36,809 nucleotides of DNA from DATHYZ01 sp035458865. GTDB taxonomy: Bacteria; Chloroflexota; Limnocylindria; Limnocylindrales; CSP1-4. Below the pieces are notes generated by a model, which saw nothing but the letters and a program-made list of their open reading frames with translations, ran no database searches and was not told the origin of the DNA. The stretch covers positions 1 through 36,809 of the forward strand of contig DATHYZ010000010.1 in NCBI GenBank assembly GCA_035458865.1. Reading direction: 5' to 3'. The first letter of the stretch is position 1, and each line of letters begins with the position of its first letter. Shown in pieces: positions 1-6,282 of this stretch. A program made the position numbers and the translations under genes.

Positions 1-655
1 CCGTCGCGTACTCCAGGCCCGCCACGATCGCCCCCGAGTCGAGGGTCTCGCCTCGCCGCGTCTGCCACCAGGGGTTGCGGTGCATGGCCACGAGCTCGGC
101 TCCGCGGCGGACGGCCCGGAAGGCGACGTCGAGGTGACCGAAGGGCAGGTCGTCACCGGCGTCGCCGACCACGACGGCAGCGACGCCGCCTTCGAGGGCG
201 TCCACCTCGGACACGTGGACCAGGCGCTGGCCATCGAACTCGCGGAGGGCATCGGGCGCCGACAGGACCAGGAGCGGTCGACCGGCGTGGCGGAGGGCGG
301 TGTACGAGGCGGCCGCCGAGGCGGCGCTCACGATCCGCTCCGGGCCGATGGCCATGCCGTCCGACGAGAAGCGGGCGGCGAGGGTCTCGCGGTGGGCGGA
401 CGAGAAGTTGGTGACGATCCGATACGGGATCCCGAGCGCATCCAGGCGTGCCAGCGCCGCCATCGAGCCCGGGATCGGCGCCCCCACCCGCACGAGCACG
501 CCGTCGGCGTCGAGCACGAGGGCGCGGACGCCGTCCATGGCGCGCCTGAGGGTCGCCGGATCGTCGGCTGCCGCGGCTCGCTCGTCGGGCAGCCGCGGAG
601 CCTGGGCCGCGAGGGGCTCGGCCGTGTCCGGCGAACCGGCTCGGACGTGGTCCAT
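1..655 (-). CDS. HAD-IIA family hydrolase (NagD-like), 3' end cut by window edge
   Basis: The reading frame from ATG 655 leftwards stays open to the window edge (218 codons visible). The nucleophile motif LDADGVL has its two aspartates at about residues 49 and 51, followed by the family's V-P-S/T-like turn (AP-IPGS) and the second motif as VTNFSS, then VVGDAGDD and the typical substrate-cap region with AMHRNPWW. This is the HAD-IIA layout of NagD and 4-nitrophenylphosphatase-like phosphatases, which hydrolyse small phosphomonoesters in the cytoplasm; the true substrate cannot be read. A TACCAT hexamer lies 8 nt before the ATG with no Shine-Dalgarno, fitting a leaderless message. A second ATG at residue 40, just before the catalytic motif, is a possible alternative start. 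The C-terminal DxxxD motif lies outside the window. Divergent from fabI. Confidence 0.85.
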   Translation of the reverse strand, partial: MDHVRAGSPDTAEPLAAQAPRLPDERAAAADDPATLRRAMDGVRALVLDADGVLVRVGAPIPGSMAALARLDALGIPYRIVTNFSSAHRETLAARFSSDGMAIGPERIVSAASAAASYTALRHAGRPLLVLSAPDALREFDGQRLVHVSEVDALEGGVAAVVVGDAGDDLPFGHLDVAFRAVRRGAELVAMHRNPWWQTRRGETLDSGAIVAGLEYAT

Positions 656-663
656 GGGAGGGG

Positions 664-673
664 ATGGTACCGT
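664..673. promoter_or_regulatory. Back-to-back -10 elements between HAD gene and fabI
   Basis: The sequence around a GGTACC palindrome gives TACCAT on the minus strand (669-664), 8 nt from the HAD ATG, and TACCGT on the plus strand (668-673), about 50 nt before the fabI ATG. The two hexamers share two bases. Seen: the hexamers and spacing. Inferred: one bidirectional promoter serving both genes. Confidence 0.4.
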
Positions 674-722
674 GCGGGAACCCGCGCCCGGACGTCCGGG
701 CGCACCGCGACGGAGACGATGG

Positions 723-1514
723 ATGGGACTGCTCGACGGGAAGAAGGCGCTGATCTTCGGCGTCGCCAACGACCACTCGATCGCCTGGGGCATCGCGCGG
801 GCGCTCCATGCCCATGGAGCGGTCGTCGGGTTCTCCTCGGTCGAATCGCTCATCGAGAAGCGGGTCCGGCCGTTGGCGGAGCAGCTCGGCTCGACCTTCG
901 TGGAGCCGTGCGACGTCCGCTCCGACGAGGAGATCCGGAGGGTCTTCGAGCTGTGGGGCCAGCGCCAGGGCGACCTCGACATCCTCGTCCACGCCCTTGC
1001 CTTCGCCAAGCGAGAGGACCTGGCCGGCCAGTTCGCCGACACCTCCCGTGACGGCTTCGCCCTCGCCCTCGATGTCAGCGCCTACTCGCTCGTCGCGCTG
1101 GCCCGCGAGGCCCGTCCGCTCCTCCACCCGGGCGGGTCGATCATGACCCTGACCTACTACGGCGCCGAGAAGGTCACGGCCAACTACAACGTGATGGGCG
1201 TGGCCAAGGCGGCCCTCGAAGCGTCGGTCCGCTACCTCGCCGCCGACATGGGCCCCGACGGTGTCCGGGTCAACGCGATCAGCGCCGGCCCCGTCCGGAC
1301 CCTTGCCGCGTCGGGGGTATCCGGCTTCAAGCGGATGTACGGGGCATTCGCCGACGTGGCGCCGCTCCGCACGAACATCACCATCGACGATGTCGGCGGG
1401 ACCGCCGTCTGGCTCGCCTCCGACCTCTCGCGCCAGGTGACCGGGGAGACGATCTACGTCGACGGTGGGTTCAACATCCTGGGCGTGCCCACGGTCGAGG
1501 GCAGCGGCTCCTGA
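723..1514 (+). CDS. fabI: Enoyl-[acyl-carrier-protein] reductase (NADH), FabI
   Basis: 263 residues, the usual FabI length. FabI catalyses the last step of each fatty-acid elongation cycle, reducing enoyl-ACP with NAD(P)H in the cytoplasm. Diagnostic features: the atypical Rossmann glycine motif GVANDHSIAWGIA (about 13-25) rather than the TGxxxGxG of ordinary SDRs; the active-site pair Tyr155 and Lys162 within ANYNVMGVAKAALE, i.e. the Y-x6-K spacing of FabI (E. coli Tyr156/Lys163) instead of Y-x3-K; and the SAGPVRTLAASG substrate loop. The start at 723 is chosen for a GGAG about 8 nt upstream and for the protein beginning directly at the first beta strand. It faces the DUF427 gene convergently with 39 bp between. 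Confidence 0.95.
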   Translation: MGLLDGKKALIFGVANDHSIAWGIARALHAHGAVVGFSSVESLIEKRVRPLAEQLGSTFVEPCDVRSDEEIRRVFELWGQRQGDLDILVHALAFAKREDLAGQFADTSRDGFALALDVSAYSLVALAREARPLLHPGGSIMTLTYYGAEKVTANYNVMGVAKAALEASVRYLAADMGPDGVRVNAISAGPVRTLAASGVSGFKRMYGAFADVAPLRTNITIDDVGGTAVWLASDLSRQVTGETIYVDGGFNILGVPTVEGSGS

Positions 1515-1553
1515 CCGCCGGCCCCCGCCGCGACCGCGGGTGCCCGCAACCGC

Positions 1554-2063
1554 CTACCAGCCCCAGGTGCCGGGCCCGCCCTTGAACGGGCCGACGATCC
1601 GCGACGTGATCCAGCCCCCGTAGAAGTCGCCGGCCTGGGGCTGGACTCGCTCCTCCCCGACCCACGCCTCGTCGACGCGGCCGGGGTAGAACGCCCAGGC
1701 GCCCCGGATCGCCTCGTAGCCGGGCGCGGGCTCCGGGTATCGCCAGGCCGCCTGGGGCACCACGCGATCCCCCACGACGAGGTCGGCATAGGCGGCGCGA
1801 CCCTTGTACTCGCAGACCGTCGTCCGTGGCGACGGGCGGAGCAGGTCCTCGCGGACGTCCTCGGGCGGGAAGTAGTAGGCGGGTGGGTGGCTCGTCTCGA
1901 GGACGCGATGGCCACGGGTCGTGTCGGCCACCACGATCCCGGCCACGACGACCCTCAGGCGCTGGGCGACGGGCTCGACGGCAGGCGGCCGCGGGTAGTC
2001 CCAGACGGACTCCTGGTCGGGCCGCCGCGCGGCTTCGGGAGATGGGCGCGGATCGGATCTCAT
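1554..2063 (-). CDS. DUF427 domain-containing protein
   Basis: 169 residues. The central and C-terminal parts carry the DUF427 signature: a strand pattern with tYFPPEDV, CEYKGRAAYADL, WRYPEPAPGYEAIRGAWAFYPG, then the tail WVGEERVQPQAGDFYGGW. DUF427 is a small beta-rich fold of unknown biochemical role, common in actinobacteria, proteobacteria and Chloroflexota. The gene lies 22 nt behind the Fur-family gene on the same strand and is probably co-transcribed with it; whether it takes part in metal homeostasis is only suggested by that position. Start ATG 2063 is the first in-frame ATG after the upstream stop; no strong Shine-Dalgarno is seen. Confidence 0.8.
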   Translation of the reverse strand: MRSDPRPSPEAARRPDQESVWDYPRPPAVEPVAQRLRVVVAGIVVADTTRGHRVLETSHPPAYYFPPEDVREDLLRPSPRTTVCEYKGRAAYADLVVGDRVVPQAAWRYPEPAPGYEAIRGAWAFYPGRVDEAWVGEERVQPQAGDFYGGWITSRIVGPFKGGPGTWGW

Positions 2064-2085
2064 GTCATCGGTACGGGCGGCGCGG

Positions 2086-2619
2086 TCAGGCGGATGGGTC
2101 GTCGCTCGCCTCGTCGTCGGTCGCGCAGGTCCGGCAGCGTCCGACGATCGACAGGTGGGACAGGTCGATCGCGAAGCCGCGGCTGGTCCGCAGCGCGTCC
2201 ACCAGGGCAGCGCCCTCGGCGCCGTCGATCTCCCAGGTGACGCCGCAGCCACGGCAGGTCAGATGCCCGTGCTCGCGGGCGGGCAGGACGTGGAACTCCT
2301 CGCGGCCGCCGGCCCCATGACTGTGGCGGAGGAGACCCAGGTCCTCCAGGACGTCCAGGGTCCGGTAGACGGTGGACGGGATCGTGGCCGGGTCGACCTC
2401 GCGGCAGCGCTCGACGAGCTCGGCGCCGGTCACGTGCCCGTCGGTCCGGGACAGCACCTCGATCAGCGTCCGGCGCTGCGGCGTCCAGCGGAGGCCCAGC
2501 TCGTGGAGGCGCTCCGGGACGCTCGACCAGGCCGTTCGCCCGGCCTCCTGTCCGGTCGGCTGGCCGGAGCGGGCCGTCGAAGCGGCCGCGTCCTGCGCTG
2601 GGGAGGGATGCGTCGCCAT
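2086..2619 (-). CDS. Fur-family metal-responsive transcriptional regulator (Fur/Zur/Nur type)
   Basis: 177 residues, longer than usual because of a low-complexity 30-residue N-terminus. The winged helix is at about 35-100: RWTPQRRTLIEVL, then TGAELVERCREVDPATIPSTVYRTLDVLEDLGL, the recognition-helix signature of the family. The dimerisation domain has EFHVLPAREHGHLTC with the metal-ligand-like His117/His119, and two CxxC pairs (Cys122/125 and Cys162/165) that form the structural zinc site. Fur-type proteins repress metal uptake genes when loaded with metal. The divergent neighbour is a cobalt/nickel ECF importer whose -35 region carries a palindrome, so a nickel, cobalt or zinc responsive role (Nur or Zur like) is more likely than iron; the specific metal cannot be read. 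TATCCT lies 8 nt before the ATG, suggesting a leaderless message. Confidence 0.9.
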   Translation of the reverse strand: MATHPSPAQDAAASTARSGQPTGQEAGRTAWSSVPERLHELGLRWTPQRRTLIEVLSRTDGHVTGAELVERCREVDPATIPSTVYRTLDVLEDLGLLRHSHGAGGREEFHVLPAREHGHLTCRGCGVTWEIDGAEGAALVDALRTSRGFAIDLSHLSIVGRCRTCATDDEASDDPSA

Positions 2620-2627
2620 GTCCCCAC

Positions 2628-2633
2628 AGGATA
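2628..2633 (-). promoter_or_regulatory. -10 element (TATCCT) of the Fur-family gene, leaderless spacing
   Basis: On the minus strand TATCCT occupies 2633-2628 and is separated from the ATG at 2619 by 8 nt, so transcription would start at or next to the start codon. The metal-operator palindrome at 2660-2673 lies 27-40 bp upstream of this hexamer, so autoregulation is possible. Confidence 0.45.
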
Positions 2634-2659
2634 CCGCGCCTGCTGCTCGATGTCGCTAT

Positions 2660-2673
2660 TGCAAGCTCTTGCA
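2660..2673. promoter_or_regulatory. Palindromic operator candidate in the regulator/importer intergenic region
   Basis: TGCAAG-CT-CTTGCA is a perfect inverted repeat (6+2+6). It covers most of the importer -35 hexamer (TTGCAG, 2669-2674). Half sites of the TTGCAA type resemble the nickel-uptake-regulator (Nur) box described in Streptomyces, and Fur-family operators are typically such palindromes. The pairing with the adjacent Fur-family regulator is inference from position. Confidence 0.55.
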
Positions 2674-2697
2674 GCAACGCCGGGAGCGGACTAGAAT
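2669..2697 (+). promoter_or_regulatory. Promoter of the cbi metal-importer operon
   Basis: -35 TTGCAG (2669-2674) and -10 TAGAAT (2692-2697) are separated by exactly 17 bp, the best sigma-70-like promoter in the window. The predicted start near 2704 leaves an 18-nt leader with AAGGAG at 2711-2716, 5 nt before the ATG. A leader this short leaves no room for a cobalamin riboswitch, so control is likely by a protein. Confidence 0.6.
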
Positions 2698-2721
2698 CCG
2701 GATGCACCCGAAGGAGCTCCG

Positions 2722-3450
2722 ATGCCCCTCGCCGCCATCGCCGACCAGGTCGATATCCGGACCCTCGATCCCCTGCTCCACACGCCGGACGGGTTCCTGA
2801 CCGTGCCCGTGGCCGTGGTCATGTGGGTGGTCGCGGTGATCGCGGTGGGCGTGTCGGTCCAGCGCACGAACCGGACGCTCGACGACCGCCAGATCCCGCT
2901 GATGGGGGTCATGGCGGCGTTCATCTTCGCGGCCCAGATGGTGAACTTCCCCGTCGCCGGCGGGACGTCGGGACACCTGCTGGGCGGGGTCCTCGTGGCG
3001 GTCCTGCTCGGACCGTGGGCCGGGACCCTGGTCATGACCACGGTCATCGCCGTCCAGGCGCTCGTCTTCCAGGACGGCGGGCTCGTCGTCCTGGGGGCCA
3101 ACATCGTGAACATGGGCGTCATCGGGACCATGGGCGGCTACGCGATCTACCGGACCCTGGCCCGGGTCCTCGGCGGCGAGAGCCGCGCGCGCATCCCGGC
3201 AGCGGGCGTCGCCGCCTGGCTGTCGGTCGTCGGAGCGGCGGCGGCCATCTCCGTCGAGCTCGCGATCTCCGGCACGACCGCGATCGAGGTGACCCTGCCG
3301 ATCATGGTGGGGGTCCACGTGCTCATCGGGATCGGCGAAGCCCTTATCACGATGGCCGCCCTTGCCTTCATCCGGGGGACGCGGCCGGACCTGCTCGAGC
3401 TTCGCACCGGGGCGGAGGCGCCGGTGCGGGCGCGGGGCGGCGCGACATGA
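2722..3450 (+). CDS. cbiM: ECF transporter substrate-binding membrane protein CbiM/NikM (Co/Ni)
   Basis: 242 residues, six or more hydrophobic helices. S component that binds Co(II) or Ni(II) and hands it through the membrane in complex with CbiN, CbiQ and CbiO. Family motifs: HTPDGFL (20-26, normally M-H-I-P-D-G-F-L at the very N-terminus), MVNFPVAGGTSGHLLGG (73-89), LLGPWAG, FQDGGLVVLGANIVNMGVIG. The metal-binding histidines of the family, His2 and His67, correspond to His20 and His85 with the exact 65-residue spacing kept. The protein therefore has an 18-residue N-terminal extension that is not hydrophobic enough for a signal peptide, although the start is well fixed by AAGGAG 5 nt upstream. 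Stop overlaps the next gene's ATG (ATGA). Confidence 0.92.
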   Translation: MPLAAIADQVDIRTLDPLLHTPDGFLTVPVAVVMWVVAVIAVGVSVQRTNRTLDDRQIPLMGVMAAFIFAAQMVNFPVAGGTSGHLLGGVLVAVLLGPWAGTLVMTTVIAVQALVFQDGGLVVLGANIVNMGVIGTMGGYAIYRTLARVLGGESRARIPAAGVAAWLSVVGAAAAISVELAISGTTAIEVTLPIMVGVHVLIGIGEALITMAALAFIRGTRPDLLELRTGAEAPVRARGGAT

Positions 3451-3872
3451 CCCGGGATCCGCAGGCGACACCGCCAGATCGCGACGAGCCATCGGCCGCG
3501 ACGGGGGCGCCGCCGGACGACCTCGGCCGCGAGCCCAGCTCGCCCGAGCCCAGCGGAACCGAGACCGACGGCCGCCGGGGACACCGCTGGTGGTGGGTGG
3601 CCGGCCTGGCGATCGCGGCGCTCATCGTCATCGTGCTGGCGCCGCTGGCGTCGACCGATCCCGACGGGCTCGAACGGGTCGCCGAGGACCAGGGCTGGAT
3701 CGAGACGGCGCTGGACCCGTTCCTCTCGATCCTCCCGGACTACTCGATCCCCGGGCTTGACGGCGGAGCGTCGACGGTCGTGGCCGGGCTGGTCGGGATC
3801 GCCGTCGTCTTCGTCCTCATGATCGGCCTCGGGCGGTTGCTCCGCCGTCGCCGGGAAGCTCGGGACGGCTGA
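3447..3872 (+). CDS. cbiN: PDGLE-domain protein, CbiN-like component of the Co/Ni importer
   Basis: 141 residues. A polar, Pro/Asp-rich N-terminus (about 1-45) precedes a first membrane helix (WWWVAGLAIAALIVIVLAPL, roughly 48-67), the signature DPDGLERVAEDQGW, an extracytoplasmic loop ending in LPDYSIPGL, and a second helix near the C-terminus followed by a basic tail (RRRRE). This is the PDGLE domain that replaces or is fused to CbiN in many CbiM/NikM systems and is required for transport with CbiM. Start ATG 3447 overlaps the cbiM stop by 4 nt, so translation is coupled. The 45-residue N-terminal disordered stretch is longer than usual. Confidence 0.85.
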   Translation: MTRDPQATPPDRDEPSAATGAPPDDLGREPSSPEPSGTETDGRRGHRWWWVAGLAIAALIVIVLAPLASTDPDGLERVAEDQGWIETALDPFLSILPDYSIPGLDGGASTVVAGLVGIAVVFVLMIGLGRLLRRRREARDG

Positions 3873-3873
3873 C

Positions 3874-4668
3874 CTGGACCTCGACCGCTACGTCGCCGGC
3901 GACAGCCCCATCCATCGGGCCGACGCCCGCCTGAAGTTCCTGCTCGCCGTCGGCTTCATCGTCGCGGTCGCGCTCCTGCCGTCCGGTGCGTTCGCGGCGA
4001 TCGGCCTGTCCTGGCTGACGGTCGTCGTCGTGTCGGTGGCTGCCGGGCTGGGACCACTGCGGACGTCCCGGGCCGCCCTGGTCGCCGTGCCCTTCGCGCT
4101 GGCTGCGCTGCCGCTCGTGGCGACCCGGCCCGGCGAGCCGCTGGCCGCCTTCGACCTGGGGCCGCTGGCGATCACCATCACGGATGCCGGGGTCCGCGAC
4201 TTCCTCACCATCCTGCTGAAGAGCTGGGTCAGCGTCCAGGGCGCGCTGCTGCTCGCCTACACGACACCGTTCCACGACCTCGTGGACGGCCTCCGCGAGC
4301 TCAGGGTGCCGCGGATCCTGATCGCGATCATCGGCTTCATGTACCGCTACCTCGCGGTCATGGCCGACGAGGCCGGCCGGATGATGCGGGCCCGGGCGGC
4401 CCGGTCGGCGGCCCCGCGCGGCGGTGGCGGCGGGACGCTCGCCTGGCGGGCGTCGGTGACCGGGCGGATGGTCGGCTCGCTCTTCCTCCGCTCCTACGAG
4501 CGCAGCGAGCGGGTCTTCGCCGCGATGCAGGCCCGTGGGTTCGATGGGGAGTTCCGCTACCTGGCCGGCCCGGCCCTCCGGCGGCGCGAGCTCGTCGCCT
4601 TCGGCCTGGCGGCGCTGGCCCTCGTCGGCTTCGAGATCATGGCCCAGCTGTGGCTCCCACGGGCATGA
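3874..4668 (+). CDS. cbiQ: ECF transporter transmembrane component CbiQ (EcfT), apparent CTG start
   Basis: 264 residues if begun at CTG 3874. The start LDLDRYVAGDSPIHRADARLKFLL matches the conserved CbiQ/EcfT N-terminus, so the protein must begin near here, but the frame has a stop at 3820-3822 and no ATG, GTG or TTG before 4030 that would keep this conserved part. CTG 3874, one base after the cbiN stop, is the only near-cognate candidate in place. Other marks are several membrane helices and the coupling-helix Ala-Arg motifs (ARAARS and the canonical QARGFDGE) that contact the ATPase. An ATG-initiated product from a later codon would lack the first conserved 50 residues. The coding frame is clear; the start is not. 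Ends ATGA-overlapped with cbiO. Confidence 0.88.
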   Translation: MDLDRYVAGDSPIHRADARLKFLLAVGFIVAVALLPSGAFAAIGLSWLTVVVVSVAAGLGPLRTSRAALVAVPFALAALPLVATRPGEPLAAFDLGPLAITITDAGVRDFLTILLKSWVSVQGALLLAYTTPFHDLVDGLRELRVPRILIAIIGFMYRYLAVMADEAGRMMRARAARSAAPRGGGGGTLAWRASVTGRMVGSLFLRSYERSERVFAAMQARGFDGEFRYLAGPALRRRELVAFGLAALALVGFEIMAQLWLPRA

Positions 4669-5537
4669 GCGGACCCGAGGTGCAGCCGGGCCGGAGCGGC
4701 GCCGATGCCGCCGCGTCCGAGCACACGCACGTCCACGAGCACGACGACCAGCCGCCGCACGAGCATCCGCATCGGCACCCGGTCGAGCCGACCGCCGTCG
4801 CGCCCGGCGGGGCGGTCGCCGATCCGGCCCGCTGGGTCGAGATCCACCACCTGCACTTCCGCTACCCCGACGGGTTCGAGGCGCTCCGCGGCATCGACCT
4901 GACGATCGCGCGCGGCGAGCGGGTGGCGCTCGTCGGCCCCAACGGCGCCGGCAAGAGCACCTTGATGCTCCACCTCAACGGCATCCATGAGCCCAGCCAC
5001 GGGACCGTGGCCGTTGCCGGTACCGTCGTGGACCGATCGTCCGTCAAGCGGATCCGGGCGGAGGTGGGGCTGGTCTTCCAGGACCCGGACGACCAGCTGT
5101 TCAGCCCCACCGTGTTCGAGGACGTCGCCTTCGGCCCCATCCACATGGGCGCCCCGCGGTCCGAGATCCACGACCGCGTGGAGCGGGCGCTGGCGGCGGT
5201 CGGCATGAGCGGGACCGAGCAGCGGGTCCCGTATCGGCTGTCGCTCGGCCAGCGCAAGCGGGTGGCGCTGGCCACCGTCCTTTCGATGGATCCGAGCGTC
5301 GTGGTCTTCGACGAGCCGTCCGCGGGCCTCGATCCACGGGGTCGCCGGGAGCTCATCGCGCTGCTGCGCACCCTGCCGCAGACGCAGCTGGTCTCGACCC
5401 ACGACATGCGGCTGGTGGCCGAGCTGTTCCCGCGGACGATCGTCATGGACGGCGGGGTCGTGGTCGCGGACGGGCCGACGGATGCGGTGCTCGCCGACGA
5501 CGCCCTGCTCGAGGCGCACGGGCTGGAGCGCCCCTAG
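4665..5537 (+). CDS. cbiO: ECF transporter ATPase CbiO with His-rich N-terminal tail
   Basis: 290 residues. ATPase that powers cobalt/nickel uptake with CbiM-N-Q. Walker A GPNGAGKST (91-99), Q-loop Gln139 in VFQDPDDQLFSPTV (the ECF-specific Q-x-P-D-x-Q-x-F form), signature LSLGQ (192-196), Walker B VVVFDEP (212-218) and switch His246. The ATPase domain proper begins only at about residue 57. Before it lies an acidic/His-rich segment with eight histidines between residues 20 and 38, alternating H-x-H, which looks like a metal-binding tail. ATG 4665 is chosen for its 4-nt overlap with cbiQ; GTG 4650 in the same frame is possible. It converges on the ABC permease gene with 10 bp between. Confidence 0.95.
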   Translation: MSGPEVQPGRSGADAAASEHTHVHEHDDQPPHEHPHRHPVEPTAVAPGGAVADPARWVEIHHLHFRYPDGFEALRGIDLTIARGERVALVGPNGAGKSTLMLHLNGIHEPSHGTVAVAGTVVDRSSVKRIRAEVGLVFQDPDDQLFSPTVFEDVAFGPIHMGAPRSEIHDRVERALAAVGMSGTEQRVPYRLSLGQRKRVALATVLSMDPSVVVFDEPSAGLDPRGRRELIALLRTLPQTQLVSTHDMRLVAELFPRTIVMDGGVVVADGPTDAVLADDALLEAHGLERP

Positions 5538-5547
5538 GCCTACGGCC

Positions 5548-6282
5548 TCAGTCGCCCGCCTGGAGCTCGAGGCGCCCGAGGCGCCAGACCGTCACCGCGA
5601 ACGACACGCCGACGACGGCCGCCAGCCCGACCACCGCCACGACCGGGTCAAGCCGAAGGTCCGTGTCGAGCGGCCCACCCGGATCGAGCGCGGCGGCGAC
5701 CGCCAGCGTGTACTCGCGGATGCTGAGCGTGCGCGAGCCCTCGAACAGGCCCGCCAGGAGGCCCTCCCAGACGATGACGTAGGCGAGCCCGGCGATCAGG
5801 GCCCGCGTCGTGAGGACCCCGAGGGCCACGAAGAGGAACGTGTACGCGACCGCGCCGAGCGACACCCCGGCGGTCAGGGCGAGGACGGTCGTGAGCGCCC
5901 CGCGGTCACCGCCGATGGCCAGGCCGGCGATGAGGGTGGAGCCGGCGACGAGGACCACGACCGGCGGCGTCGTGGCGAGCAGCTTGCCGACCGCGATCCG
6001 CCAGCGGGCGACCGGCTTGGTGATGAGGTGGATGATCGTCCCGTCCTCGATCTCCGCGCCGATCGCGGCCGTGCCCAGGACGAGCCCGACCAGGGGCAGG
6101 ACCGCCCGGACCACCAGCTGCTCGATCGCCGTCGCGGTCCGCTCGACCCCCTCGCCGGGGAGGCCCCGCCACCGCGCCAGCAGCCCGATCAGCACCGGGA
6201 CCGCCGCGAGGAGGAGCAGGAAGATCACCCGCCGCCGCGCGAAGAGCGAGCGGAGCGTGCCGGCCGCGACGATCCGGATCAT
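5548..6282 (-). CDS. ABC-2 type transporter permease (exporter cassette, last gene)
   Basis: 244 residues with about six membrane helices. N-terminus MIRIVAAGTLRSLFARR followed by a hydrophobic helix, then the ABC-2 permease pattern of an amphipathic segment GAEIEDGTIIHLITKPVARWRIAVGK between helices 2 and 3; the phrase E-x-G-T-I-x-x-L-x-x-K-P is common in ABC-2 permeases, where it contacts the ATPase. Its ATG overlaps the stop of the preceding ATPase gene by 4 nt, so the two are translationally coupled partners. Likely exporter; substrate unknown. Confidence 0.85.
   Translation of the reverse strand: MIRIVAAGTLRSLFARRRVIFLLLLAAVPVLIGLLARWRGLPGEGVERTATAIEQLVVRAVLPLVGLVLGTAAIGAEIEDGTIIHLITKPVARWRIAVGKLLATTPPVVVLVAGSTLIAGLAIGGDRGALTTVLALTAGVSLGAVAYTFLFVALGVLTTRALIAGLAYVIVWEGLLAGLFEGSRTLSIREYTLAVAAALDPGGPLDTDLRLDPVVAVVGLAAVVGVSFAVTVWRLGRLELQAGD

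Noticed and set aside
300..722. Upstream extension of the fabI frame
   Set aside because: The extra 141 residues are low-complexity and antisense to the HAD gene; FabI begins exactly at ATG 723 with a Shine-Dalgarno.
2698..2721. Cobalamin riboswitch before cbiM
   Set aside because: The leader is only about 18-24 nt from the promoter to the ATG, and no B12-box-like sequence is seen.
5536..5548. AGGCC-TAC-GGCCT palindrome between convergent cbiO and permease genes
   Set aside because: Five-bp stem overlapping a stop codon; too short to call a terminator.
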